Positions 21,311 to 32,435 of a DNA stretch of 64,000 nucleotides are shown piece after piece (within the stretch, counting starts at the first letter, position 1; every line of letters begins with the position of its first letter). The notes beneath the pieces were generated by a model, which saw only the letters and a list, made by a program, of their open reading frames with translations, had not been told where the DNA came from and ran no database searches. This stretch comes from Leptodactylus fallax (lineage: Eukaryota; Chordata; Amphibia; Anura; Leptodactylidae). The DNA lies in contig CAMRHE010000018.1 in assembly GCA_947044405.1 (NCBI GenBank), positions 372,001-436,000 on the forward strand. The letters are read 5' to 3'. The position numbers and the translations under genes are program-made.

Positions 21311-22526
21311 ATGGTTATAAATATTTTAACTACTACTGATCCCAAATTTGAACCAATATCTACGGACCTCAAAGCTAAATCCACCTTCTACCCTATACAG
21401 AACCGAGGTAGTCATATTGAGACTTTCTTCTCCCTGGTAGTTAATGACATTAGAAAACTTCCTAGAGTCACCAGAAGGAGGAATAGACATAATCTATCTA
21501 AAGAAGAAACCCAGAGTATACGCTCACTTATGAATAATACTAATATAAGGAGTGCTGATAAAGGGGGGAGGAATAGTAATTCAAAATAAAACGTCCTACT
21601 TGCAGGAGGCCTACAACATTTTATCTGATAAGGATTACTACAAACAACTCACTTTGGACCCCTCAAGTTTATTTCTAACTGACTATTCTACCTTGATAAC
21701 TAAGGCCCACTCCGAGGGCATTATCAATAAGAAAGAAAAGGACTTCCTCACTGTTATTCACCCTTCCTTTATCACTTACCCAAGATCCATAAAAACACCT
21801 CCAACCCCCCAGGACGCCCCATTATTTCAGGGGTACAATCTCTTACTAAAAATCTCTCTGCATTTATTGATGTTCACCTACAAAAGGTACGTTCTGAAGT
21901 TACCATCGTACCTTAAAGATTCAGTCACTGTCATAAGGGATTTGTCACATGTCAAGTGGAAACCCAGCTACCTTTGGGCCACCCTAGACGTAGCTTCTTT
22001 ATATAGTAATATTTCCCACACTAATGGTATTTCAGCCATCTCAACAGAACTTTCTAAAGATCCAACAATGCCCACTCAGCAAAAAGAATTCCTCTTGTCC
22101 AGTATCGAATTTATACTCAAACATAATATTTTTCAATTTGAGGATAAGCTATATCTGCAAATCAAAGGTACGGCGATGGGCACAAAATTTGCATCGAGCT
22201 ATGCCAACCTATTTATAGGATGTTTTGAGGAAATCTTTATATATGGTAATACAGTTTGGCTACAGAATATAATCTATTTCAAGAGATATATAGACGACCT
22301 GCTGATTATTTGGGATGGGTCTCCTGAGGAATTTGAACATTTTTCCCGGTATCTGAATAACAACGATTGGGGCCTCAAGTTCCTAGGGAAAACCGAGCCT
22401 AATGAAATTGATTTCTTAGATGTAGTTTTGGTTGGATCAGGTGATAAGATCACAACACGCACTCACTTCAAAAAAGTTAATTGCAATAGTCTTCTGGATT
22501 TCCATAGCGAACATCACCGTAAATAG
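21311..22526 (+). pseudogene. Penelope-like reverse transcriptase
   Basis: Reverse transcriptase domain that would copy the element's RNA at the insertion site. The N-terminal block (LTTTDPKFEPISTDLKAKS) leads to SADKGG, where an extra G at the run 21562-21567 shifts the frame. After TSYLQEAYNILSDKDYY the frame shifts near 21768 into LPKIHKN and GRPIISG, then back near 21890. The long frame from 21552 has residues about 206-221 (GTAMGTKFASSYANLF) and the catalytic YIDD box at residues 246-249 (22287-22298), then FLGKTEPNEIDFLD. The two Asp of YIDD are intact. A TAG at 22524-22526 ends this frame, but the same frame continues into the endonuclease, so it is a premature stop. YIDD plus GTAMG spacing and the downstream nuclease rule out a retrovirus. 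Confidence 0.88.
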
Positions 22527-23394
22527 AAGAGTAATGAGCACTTTGGGCAATTCAAACGCATTAGGTGGAACTGTACAACAAATAAGGATTATTCCATACA
22601 GAGTGGTATACTCACAGAAAGATTCAAGGATAAAAATTACCCACCCAATATCATCAAAGCAGCTAGGACCAGAGCTGGCAATTTAACCGAGGCTCAATGC
22701 CTTGTTCAACATTCAAAGAACAAAGACAATAATTCTTTCAGGACAAATTTTGTTACAACCTATAATGGTGCACATAGCATAATCCGCAATATATTACAGA
22801 GACATTGGCACATTTTTAAAAACGACCAGTACTTTAGGAAGAGTCTGCCCAATAAAACCAATATAACATTTAGACGGGCCAAAACTTTGAAGAATCTTTT
22901 AGCCCCAAGCCGCTTACGGAAAGGGACCACTAAACTTGATTCTCAAACTACCTCCTTTCCACTTAAAATTGGTAGTTTCAAATGTGGACACAGAAAATGC
23001 AAATGCTGTCATAGTATTGAACATAACGTCATCACTCTAACTAGCCACTCAACTGGGGAATCCTTTCAGGTAACAATGAGACTGGATTGCTCTACTTCAT
23101 ATGTCATATATGTATTGGAGTGACCCTGCGGCCTCCAATACGTAGGACGGACAATCATATGTCTGAGAGAGAGACTGAACTAGCATCGGTCGAATGTTCT
23201 GAATGGCTTCCTAAAACAGTGTCTCCCGTCATGCCACTTTGAAACATAATAATAACTTCGAGGGCTTCTCGTTAATATCTATCGATCATATATCTGCCCT
23301 GAAACGGAGAGAAATGTATTGGATATATAAATTAAATACACTAGCTCCAGAAGGACTGAATGAAGCATTGGAAGACGTGACCTGTTGCCAATAA
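22527..23394 (+). pseudogene. Penelope-like linker and GIY-YIG endonuclease
   Basis: Continues the RT frame after the TAG. It has HFGQFKRIRWNC (thumb/linker), a basic stretch, then KCGHRKCKCCHS-type Cys/His residues (about 22980-23010) that may bind zinc. The nuclease follows: YVIYVLE and LQYVGRT correspond to the GIY and YIG strands, with the arginine of GRT in the catalytic position and LRERLN after it. A TGA at 23121-23123 lies where a Cys is usual between E and PCG. A TAG at 23181-23183 sits before HRSN, and a frameshift falls near 23244. The final frame reads SIDHISALKRREMYWIYKLN and LAPEGLNEALED, ending at TAA 23392-23394. This nuclease nicks the target to prime reverse transcription. 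It is dead here. Confidence 0.88.
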
Positions 23395-24588
23395 CCTTTT
23401 CAGCTAACTCAATGAGGGTTATACACCATTACGGAATTTTTTACTATTTTTATTGTATTTCAATGTTAGTATTTATCACCATATTCCATTTTTTACACTT
23501 TTGTACCTCATCCTAATTTTCTGGTGTATTATCATAGTATTGGCCCGTGGGCTTTTTATTTGTCTTTTCTGTCTCCTAAATTCCGTTATTAATTTCTTCC
23601 TTTTTTTTTTTTTCTCCTTTTGCTTTACATCGTTTGACTATTAATTACTGCTATTGTGCTTTTTATTAATAACAATGACACTGTGTTATATTTCCCATAT
23701 TTTTTTAATGCATTAACATATTACTATAGGGTATATGATTTTTGTTTTCCCCTATTTATACAAATTCCCATGTTATGTTATTTTACCTTACTATCATGTG
23801 TATGTCTTCTACTTGTCTTATGAATTTACTTCACACTCCCTAAATATTACTAATAATGCTTTTTATTATTCTTCAGAATGTTTTTAGTCTCTAGTAACTA
23901 TTTTTTTGCTTATTTTAATGACTGCTATAATTTCCCCACTGAGTTTGCGCAGTAGTACGTTTTGAGCATGTGCAGTAGCACTTTTGAAGCCAACCATCTT
24001 TATTCCTATAGACGTCTACGTGACCTGTGTGTACCAGCGCTTCCGCGCATGCGCAATAACACCTTCTAGACACTATTTTAACCATTACAGCGCGACGGTA
24101 CGGTATGAATACCTGTCCCGCGCCTGGAGTGATTCTAATTAAGGTAAAACAATCTTTTGGATTATTTTAAAGACACTAGATATCTTTTATGGTACCACTT
24201 GGTTTGGTTTGGTTTTCTCTAATACACCCATAGAACATTGTCCTTCCTACTGTAGATGACCATCTGCAAGTAATTGTTTTTGTGACATTTCAACCTCACT
24301 TCTACTTTGCAATTAGATATAAGGCTATCATGTGCACTGTGCGATTTTATAACATTCCTACTTATTAAGCGTGCACATGTGTGTATGTGTATACACTCAC
24401 AGAACTTTGCCCTTCTTACTGTAGCTGACCATCTGTAATTAACTGCTTTTAGGTGATTTTAATTCCATTTCTGCTTTGCAATTAGATATGTTGTTATTCC
24501 ATGTGCAATTTTATATTATTCCTATTTATTAAGCATGAACATGTGTCTATGCATATAAATGTGTATATGTATATATGTATGGGTCATT

Positions 24589-24590
<2 letters not shown>
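23395..24590 (+). other. ORF-free 3' region of the Penelope-like element
   Basis: T-rich sequence with no long frame. GC-rich patches with GCGCATGCGCAA (24044-24055) and CCCGCGCCTGG (24117-24127) resemble leader sequence of Penelope-type pseudo-LTRs. Two diverged direct copies of ACTGTAGATGACCATCTG / ACTGTAGCTGACCATCTG lie at 24249-24266 and 24418-24435, each followed by CTGCTTTGCAATTAGATAT-like sequence. Confidence 0.55.
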
Positions 24591-24593
<3 letters not shown>

Positions 24594-24628
<35 letters not shown>

Positions 24629-24649
24629 CATACACACACACACACACAC
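24594..24649. repeat. Compound (TA)n(CA)n microsatellite within the retroelement 3' region
   Basis: About 14 TA units, a CATACATACA bridge and a CA run ending in CGTG. It is similar in composition to the microsatellite at 20969-21047. A short (TTG)n run follows at 24801-24816. Confidence 0.93.
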
Positions 24650-24828
24650 GTGTTTGCATCAGTTTATTACAGTTTACAGTGGTTGTTTTGCTCATTATGA
24701 TTATTTTATATCCAAATACCTTTTTTAAGTTGAGCTGTCCTAACTACAAGCTAATATATTTTAATGCTGGGTTCTTTATTATAATCTATGTTTACAGGTA
24801 TTGTTGTTGTTGTTGTTTTTGTAGTGTT

Positions 24829-24881
24829 ATACACACTTGATAAAGGGGTATTTAAAACCCCAAAACGCGTCGTGTGTGTTC
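24829..24881 (+). ncRNA. Hammerhead ribozyme motif at the Penelope-like 3' end
   Basis: Order: stem I strand ACACAC (24831-24836); TTGATAA (24837-24843) in the place of CUGAUGA; stem II GGGGT (24845-24849) with ACCCC (24857-24861); AAAA (24862-24865) in the place of GAAA; self-complementary CGCG (24866-24869); T and cleavage-site C (24870-24871); stem I strand GTGTGTGT (24872-24879). Stem I pairs over six perfect base pairs, extending to eight with a G-U. Short palindromic stem III is typical of Penelope hammerheads that act as dimers. Three core positions are mutated, so it is probably inactive. Confidence 0.7.
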
Positions 24882-24960
24882 TGTATTTCCTGGAATAAAA
24901 GAATTTGCCTAAGTCATCACTGGTCCTGCGCAGTACCTGTAACTTTGGTCCTTGGTTTTG

Positions 24961-25559
24961 TATAAATATTTAAACATTAGAGACCTCTATATAGGGGTGT
25001 CAAACCACGTTTCATTGCAGGTTTAGAAAGCTCTGGAATTCATCTTCCATTTGAAAGATACAAGCTCTGTTTATGAGTGAAGAAGAAAATCAAGACCATC
25101 ATCAGGTTAAAAGTGTTGTCCATTTTGGACAATCCCTATTTATTAAAAGGGCCCCTAATAATAAGAGAATCACAAAATGTACCCCTCCTGGAACTCTCAA
25201 CTACCAGTGAGACATGACAGTATTTAATGCCCCATACCGGAGATATATATCTTCTATTCCTGTAAAACAAGGCATACTGATGTAAATTGAAGGGTACAGT
25301 CAATCATCACATACACTGTTCCTTTTCTTTTGTTGCTAAATGTTGCTGCTCACTGCTGGTCATGTGATCAGTAGACTGACCTAAGTGATGTAAGTCACTA
25401 ACTGATTTAAGTCTGACAGTATAAAATCCAGGCTTTCAAAAACGAACATAGAAAGTGTGATTCCTGGCTGGAATGTGAATCAGCTGGTCAGTTTGCTGAC
25501 AACATGACTAGCCAGAAGACAAGTTCGGCAGCAAAATCAAGTGAACATCTGGAGAGTGA
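24961..25559. other. No recognisable feature
   Basis: AT-rich gap without clear repeat ends. Confidence 0.4.
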
Positions 25560-25735
25560 CTGCAGCTTTCACTTCCCATTACAATGCACTGTACTATGGG
25601 GCTAGGGGATAATATCTTATCTGCAGAGTGGGGCTTTAATTTCCCTGCAGTGCCACATCTAGGGAAATTAGGCATTACACAATGTACATTCAAATCAATA
25701 GATAGTCTGAGTAATGCAGGACGGGATAGGTCCTT
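25560..25735. repeat. Dispersed repeat I (copy 2)
   Basis: Homologous by eye to 10256-10440 (CCCTGCAGTGCCACATC, AATTAGGCATTACACAATG, TTCAAATCAATAG, GTAATGCAGGAC). Ends not defined. Confidence 0.5.
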
Positions 25736-26971
25736 CAGAGTAAGGGGTTATTCACATTCCGCTTGTAGCAGACATGTGATGTCCATATTAATCACGGTCT
25801 GCAAGTCTATTCTTTATCTATGCTTTATTTTGGTCCATTTTGCAAACCACGAATGTCCATTAAAGTCTCATCATTGCCATCTGTGTGCAGTTTATTTTTC
25901 AAAGACCCAGAGACATTAAAAAATATAGAAGTTTTTTCCTGGATGTGAAAAACAAATCAAACAAGGACAGCACATAACCCAAAAATGGGCAGGATCTACT
26001 CTGACCCAGAGGAGGACCCTTCATTAGCTCAGAAATCCCCTACTGGGTACAGGAATGGGTTTTCCAAACTAGAGGACTTCTTTATGTGGTAAAACAGAAG
26101 CTGAGGTAGCATGCACACACGTCATAAATTATTGTCTACCATAATGCAGACTGGTATCCCAAATAAGTGTATTCATATCATGTAAAAGTAGGAACCCAAT
26201 GGAAGTTTTCATTACAATGAGCAGCAGCAGTTCTCACTGCTCCTGCAGTTTATAATGCTTGCGATATATTATTTTTTTGCTGGCCCTTTTGAACTTATTA
26301 ATTTGAGAATGTTCTGCTGATATCGGTACTACCAAGAGACAACAGTTCACCTGCAACCTAAATGTCAGGAAGCCGAGAGAGTCTCCTACCACACATATTT
26401 TATCAAATGACATTCTGGGTGATATTTATGTCACTGTTTTGCCTTCAGGCATCCAGCTATGGTGAAATATGATAATACTTTGTATGCAGAATTATTTTTA
26501 CCCACTAATTTTGTTTTGATGGTCTTTAGAGATGAAAGTAATTATTTTGTTGTGACCGAGTCAGAAATATATGCTGCGTCAGCTCCAAGGTATTTAAATG
26601 CAGATGGAGAAAGACGAGAGAAAGAATTAGGCAGCAGCAAAAGATACAGTACAGGCAGGTTCATTACATATAGATATTAAGTTACTTTTATTAATAAACT
26701 AGGATAATAGTGCACCATTTTGGTTTCTTGTCAGCAACAACTTTCAGTAATTAGTAAGAATTTTCAGGTTATTTATTTTTATGCCCTTAAGTAGGGTTAA
26801 AAAGGGAATTCCTATTGGTCACTACAAAAATTCCAATAGAAATGGGTTTCTCTTCTGGGATACTTACGAACCAGGAGAACACTTTAATCTATGCACTTCA
26901 ATAGAGAGGAGGCCACTCTCCCTATAGGTGAAGAAAATGCTCATCTTTAAAGTTTCTCTTTTCTTCCTTTA
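25736..26971. other. No recognisable feature
   Basis: AT-rich. The short frame at 26459-26680 has no recognisable product. Confidence 0.45.
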
Positions 26972-27311
26972 CACTGGGGCTCTACGTTGCAAAAATGCAG
27001 CGTTTTGGCCATGACAGAAACACTTCGGCAAAAAATATTGCATTTTACATTACATGCAAAATGGATAGGATTCTGGCTAATCCCATCCACACATTGCAAA
27101 AAAAATCTGCAGCAGAAATACTGCGATTTCAAAAACACTTGTGTTTATGTAAATCACAGCATGTCAATTACACCTATGGAAATGCTGGTGTTTTCCGTAT
27201 AGGTATAATAGAGGCAGAAAGTCCTCAGAAGAAAACTGTGAAATCTCTGTGAAAAACGCTACGGAAATAAATGTGTTTTTTGGCTGCAGTTTGCTATGTG
27301 GGGCCTTAGCC
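26972..27311. mobile_element. PIF/Harbinger-type MITE (copy B2)
   Basis: TTA on both sides (26969-26971, 27312-27314). The right end GCTATGTGGGGCCTTAGCC is intact; the left end is eroded (CACTGGGGCTCTACGTTGC). The body has ATCCCATCCACACATTGC, CACAGCATGTCAATTACACC and GTATAGGTATAATAGAGGC, colinear with the copies at 44850 and 52164. Confidence 0.78.
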
Positions 27312-27314
27312 TTA

Positions 27315-28483
27315 CTCAGCATTGTGCAAACCAGTGCCAATCGCAAGAGATACATACACAGTTTTCATGCCAGATTAACAATACTCAGTCAAAGCAATCT
27401 TAATGCACCGACAGACATATATAAAGTGCCTACGTTATGCTATGCCACAACCAATGATGACCATGCCCGCCAGCCTAAGGGTTTATGTGCAAAAATCCAA
27501 GAAAAAAACTCAGTGTTTGAGTTACTGTATACAAAATTGCAGTATGGGTCCATAGTTGCACCTATGGATTCTATATCGTTATGATTAGACCTAAGTCAAA
27601 AGGGAAGGCCATATACCAATATACATTTTGTTAGTTGTAGCAAATCAATAAATGCATGTTCAAACAGATTACTGAATTGATATGGAGTCAGATACTGTAT
27701 ACGAATAGCATGACTTGAGAAGTCTTCATGTTAGGTTCACACTGGTCCATTTCTGCTCTTGCTTCCTTTTCTTTTTACAAAATATAAACATAACAGAAGG
27801 ATCGTCCCTCAAAGCAACCCATAAGTCATACACTTGCCTGCTTGTCTGTCACTTTCTCCTCTGAGCATCAACATCTGACATTAGCCATGTGACTGATGCG
27901 TAGTGTCAAGCTTTGATTAACGGACTTTTTACATATCATGTCGCCAACGGCTAAAGTAAAATAATAAAACAAAGCATTGCCAGACCTTAAGATGTTTACA
28001 ATGAAAGGCATTTTTTGCCTGCTGGAGGACATGTGCAAGTGATATTATGATGCACATAACTTCCATCCAAAAATGTAACCTAATCTTTTACATTGACATT
28101 ATTCATTAAGACTAGCCAATCTGGCTAGCATCTTTATAAATACATTTACAGCCAGATCCAATACATAGCTGGGGGAGGAGGTTAAAATGGCAGGCCATGT
28201 GCTCTGGGTGTATGGGATGGTTCAGTACCAACAAGCCTTGGAAAAAGTATCTGTATAAAGGTAAAAAATAAACATTCAGGTAAATCCTTACCTAAGGTGA
28301 TGAAAACCTCAAGTACAATTTAATTTTAAAACTAGTTTTATCTTTTTTTTGTCGGAAATCTAGTTTGCGTTTCTTTACTCTCATAAGGAGACAAACACTT
28401 AGGGAGCCTTCTCATCGGATTTTACATTATCACTGCTGCCCACCACAACCAGTTAACCATAAATTCTTCAGAGAAGTCCACGA

Positions 28484-28484
<1 letters not shown>
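27315..28484. other. No recognisable feature
   Basis: AT-rich. A lone TTAGGTTCACACTGG at 27732-27746 may be a fragment of MITE family C. Confidence 0.4.

Positions 28485-28512
<28 letters not shown>
28485..28512. repeat. Poly(A) tract, 28 bp
   Basis: Uninterrupted A run with no recognisable retrotransposon upstream. Confidence 0.9.
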
Positions 28513-28514
<2 letters not shown>

Positions 28515-29547
28515 AGTTCAAAGACTTGGTGTTTAATAAAAAAAAGAAACAAAAATTTGTTAAGGTTGATAATGATAGAGCTGGGCTAAAATCACACTGT
28601 GTAGACCTTTCCTTTTAAAAAGCAAGAAATGACATAGATTAAAAAAAATGAAAAAAAAAATCCTTTTTGTCATCAACTTTTTGATGTTCCTGCCCAGCAT
28701 GCATTTTATTTATCTGTACCCAGGTGGATAAAATATCAAGATTAAAGGGATTTTTTTTATAAAAAAATGATGAGAAGAGAAAGGAATTCAGGTCACCGAC
28801 CACCTTCCGTGAGTTTGTTTAGGACTAATGCACAAAGAAAGTTTTCTTAAAGTATATATAAATCTGTATGAGCCAATTATGACATTGAAAAGCATGAAGT
28901 CTTCGCTACATCCGCGCACTAATGAGTGGTCTTGTCAGCCAGCTAGAGCAGCAGCAATGGGTTGTAATTCATCTGTCTGCTCTGGGATTTCTGAGACACA
29001 ATTAAGGGCTTTCTCCAGAGAATGAGGCAGCCCCTAGTACATGTTAAAATGTTCCTCCAAAAAAACATACTGTACCACCATGAATGACGTGATCCACATT
29101 ATTAATGGAAAAGGAAATGAACATTCCATTATCTGGCCTTTACTGATATTAAGCACTTTTCTTTTGTATTATTCTAAATGGAGAGACAATACAATGGTAA
29201 TTGGTTTAGAAAAAAAAATCTGGGGGATGAAAACATAATGGATTCAATCAAATACTGAGTAAGTAAGCCCAATTGTGGGCAACAAATATTGAATTGCTAA
29301 AAGCATTCTCGAAACTCAGAAAGTTGGCTGACAAGACTTCACAGAATATGGCAGATTATAGATAAAGAGCTGTACAAACTCTCTGTAGAAGAGTAGCAGA
29401 GTTGAATGGACCATTTAGTCAACAGGGCACTGCATTCCCCAAGTCAAATGCAGTAAAGCATATTAAAGCGTTGAGCAAAAAAGAGGCAAGAGATACACAA
29501 TAAAGTAAAAAAAGGGAAATGTCTAAGTGCTTCCTTTAGGTTTTCCA
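28513..29547. other. No recognisable feature
   Basis: AT-rich. The segment 28830-29030 looks more complex in composition than its flanks but shows no coding or repeat signature. Confidence 0.4.
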
Positions 29548-29628
29548 ATCCTTTTTAAGCCACTCCTGACTTCGGCAGCAAAATCTTCAACAAAAAACAT
29601 TTAGTTTCCACAATGTGGGGCCTCAGCC
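29548..29628. mobile_element. PIF/Harbinger-type MITE (copy A4), right arm only
   Basis: CCACTCCTGACTTCGG, CAGCAAAATCTTCAAC and CACAATGTGGGGCCTCAGCC match the right arm of family A, followed by TAA at 29629-29631. The left arm is missing. Confidence 0.7.
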
Positions 29629-30244
29629 TAAAGGGGTTTTCCTATCTCCCTCTTTCAATTGTTTGTCTGCTCTCTCTTCCTGTATTCTTCAACAAGCTGG
29701 TGGACGGGCTTTGACTGTTTGATGAAGAGGACACTATGAAGTAGATATAGACATTGCCTTTACCATGAGAGATTATTTATTATGATTACTAGAAATCTAA
29801 TATAAATGCAAATCAAATAATATGAATAGTAAATGTATTTTACATTACACAGGCCTGGAGAGAATAAAAACTTACATGCTTCCAGGAACCAGCACAGGGA
29901 GTGGGACTGCATTAATCTCAACACTTATTCCTGTGAGATAACAGACACTGTAATTAGCTGACCTGATAAGAGCAGAAGATAACAGCTCTGAAACCAAGCA
30001 CGATCCTAAGAACTCACCCCCCTTCCCTCCAGAGAGCAGCGAGTTACCTTATCATCCTGAGATCAGATTAACTGGCCCAGGATCAAGGAAACCTTGTATA
30101 AACCATGGGGGGGGGGGGGGAGGAATAATCTCACATATCAGGTAAACAAAGCAGCATTTCTAAAGCAATGTATTTTGGAAAACTCTTGAATTTACATAAT
30201 ATAGCAGTTTAGATAGAATCCATGACATGGGAATACCCTTTTAA
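29629..30244. mobile_element. T2-type MITE family F (copy 2)
   Basis: Left end TAAAGGGGTTTTCC shares its TAA with MITE A4. The right end GGGAATACCCTTTTAA carries TTAA at 30241-30244. It is the inverse of copy F1 at 18400-18966. A 15-base G run lies at about 30105-30120. Confidence 0.72.
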
Positions 30245-32264
30245 AGGCAGTTAGTACCGAAACAGTACTAATCATGGTAGTCTTTGAGGGGCTTATGATC
30301 ACTATTTCCTGCAGGAAGCAGACTAGCAGTATTCTTTGCTGTCACTCACTTAGTTGCTGATTCTTATATAACAAAACACTTCTGTTTTCAAGGACCTGCA
30401 TTTTGCAGCCCCCCCCCAACTCAAAATAGGAATGACATTATCTGTAAATGCCTTTTGCCTTGGTAACCCAACGTGGGTGATGGCTGGAAGCAGAAAAGCT
30501 GTAGCTGCCAAAAGAAGGTCATTGTTGGCTCAAGGAGGAGTGAGTAATACATTACAGCTCATCCAAATAAGTAAATAAGACTGAGCTGCAATACCAGACC
30601 TGGCCATGAAAAAGGCAGGTGATTTTTATCTCAGACATATGATTAATATTTTTTTAGTGATTATCCATCATTACATATTTAACTTTTCTCCTTAGATTGA
30701 AAAAGTTTAATATTTCTATAAAGTCAGGCAAGCAACCCTTTTAGCAAACAGAGATCAAAAACAACATTTTGTTGCAAAAGGAACATATTTATTCAGTGAA
30801 ATGCATTAGAGTCAGCTCTGAATTTATCATAGTCACATACCAATTAATCCTCATTATAAAACTTGGCTGGAAATGTAACTATGGCCAGATGGAGCCTGTG
30901 CCTGTGACATTTGAATCTGTTAAGGGTCATAACAGGTTCAACTCCTGCATAAGTCAATGGTACCATTCATCTGCCAGAGATAGGTCATCAACATAGAACA
31001 ATAGTGATAATGTATTTCAGAGTTATGTACAAACACAGTTAATTTATCAGAGACTATAGTTTATCACAACCTTCTTCAAGGCAGACAAGGAGTCAGCTTG
31101 CAATGTGTGTCCTTACAGTCATGTGGATTTCACCTTGGAAATCCACACACTTTCATATAGACAATTATACATAATCAATTCCTTTTTAGCACATTATTGC
31201 TCAGGACTAAAGTTGGCCATGCAAAGTAGATTAATGTCAGTTGAACCTGCTGAATTCACTAGGGTTGGCCAACCATCTAATGTCAAGAGAAAGAAGGGTT
31301 GGGCTGATGGATTTCAACACGCCTGATCTTTTTCTTTTCGGGAATGACAACTTTCAGAAGTGTCTATCTACTCCTTCTCCCTAATAGGAATACAAGCATG
31401 CTGTTCATATGTATGGAAAGCTTTGCTCTAGTTTCAACTTTGTATCTATATATAACAACATTTTTTTTAAAAATCTTGCTTTCATATCTTACAAAATACG
31501 GTATCAGAATTTTCTTATCCCCATTCCTTCTTAATTTTGCCCTCATTTCCTTTCTGACAATTCTGTATTTCTTTGTGACAATAATAGGAACTTGCACATT
31601 TGAGAGCATTTAGTCAGAAAATGTATTACCATAATTGTATCTCTAATGCAGGCAGAGCAATGCGCTGTATCTCATCATCTGTGAATTGAGGAAACCAGAG
31701 ATTCTACCAGAGACAGTTCCTTTAACAGTATTGCGGGATCCACACCATGCTCATATAAATCTATATGTCTTAAAACATAAAAATAAAACTATAGGGCAAC
31801 TTGGAACCTGCTGCATGAAAAACTGCTATCCAATCTGTGGGCAGCATGTTATAGAGCAGGAGGAGCTGAACAGATTGAGAGAGAGTTTTGAGAGGAAAAA
31901 TTAGCATAACCTGTCATTTATCCATGGAAATCTCTGCCCTTCTATGTTGAAATGTCCATGAGGTTGTCCTATCAGTGGCTGACAGTCTCCCCTCTAGGAT
32001 TGTAAATATAGAGATAGCGTTCAGTCACTGATATGACCACCTCAACTTTTCAACATATAGGTCACAGAGATTCCAATGAACGAGCCAATACAAACAACCG
32101 ACTTCATCAACTATGTGATACCCATGATCCATGAAAAAAATAGAGTATGCTTTATTTGTTCATGAATAGGATTATCTGGTTCATTTTCACAGACTTGATT
32201 TCATCAACTTAGGTGAATGGGTCCTTGAAAAAAAAAATGGATATCACAGATCCTGCACTCAAGT
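30245..32264. other. No recognisable feature
   Basis: About 2 kb of AT-rich sequence with no delimited repeat or convincing coding region. Confidence 0.45.
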
Positions 32265-32435
32265 GTGTGAGTCTGAGTCTCAAGTCTAATTGGCTTCCTG
32301 TAAAACCAACCCTTGTGGGTGAGCATCTGTATGGCAGCCACTAACTTCCCTACTCCACAACACTCCTTGCACTTTGAGTCCCTTGGTGAGAAAAGCACAA
32401 TACAAATGTTTGTCATTGTCATAAATAACAGGGTA
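32265..32435 (+). mobile_element. L2-type LINE or SINE tail, old
   Basis: CCTTGCACTTTGAGTCCC, GGTGAGAAAAGCACAATAC and AAATGTTTGTCATTGTCAT match the general layout of vertebrate L2-type 3' tails (TTTGAGTCCC, GAAAGCGC, TATAAATGT). No RT sequence remains upstream. Confidence 0.5.

Larger units (their letters stand above)
21311..24960 (+). mobile_element. Penelope-like retroelement (Neptune-like by features), decayed
   Basis: A 5'-truncated or 5'-undefined element with RT (21311-22526), a linker with a zinc-finger-like CGHRKCKCC motif, a GIY-YIG endonuclease (to 23394), an ORF-free 3' region and a hammerhead motif at 24831-24879. AATAAA follows at 24894-24899. RT joined to a C-terminal GIY-YIG nuclease is unique to endonuclease-bearing Penelope-like elements, which prime cDNA at a nicked target. 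Four frameshifts and three in-frame stops are visible. The right boundary near 24960 is a guess. Confidence 0.85.

Noticed and set aside
22140..22320. Possible endogenous retrovirus, suggested by the YIDD motif
   Set aside because: No gag, protease, integrase, envelope or LTRs. The RT continues in frame into a GIY-YIG endonuclease, which fits a Penelope-like element.
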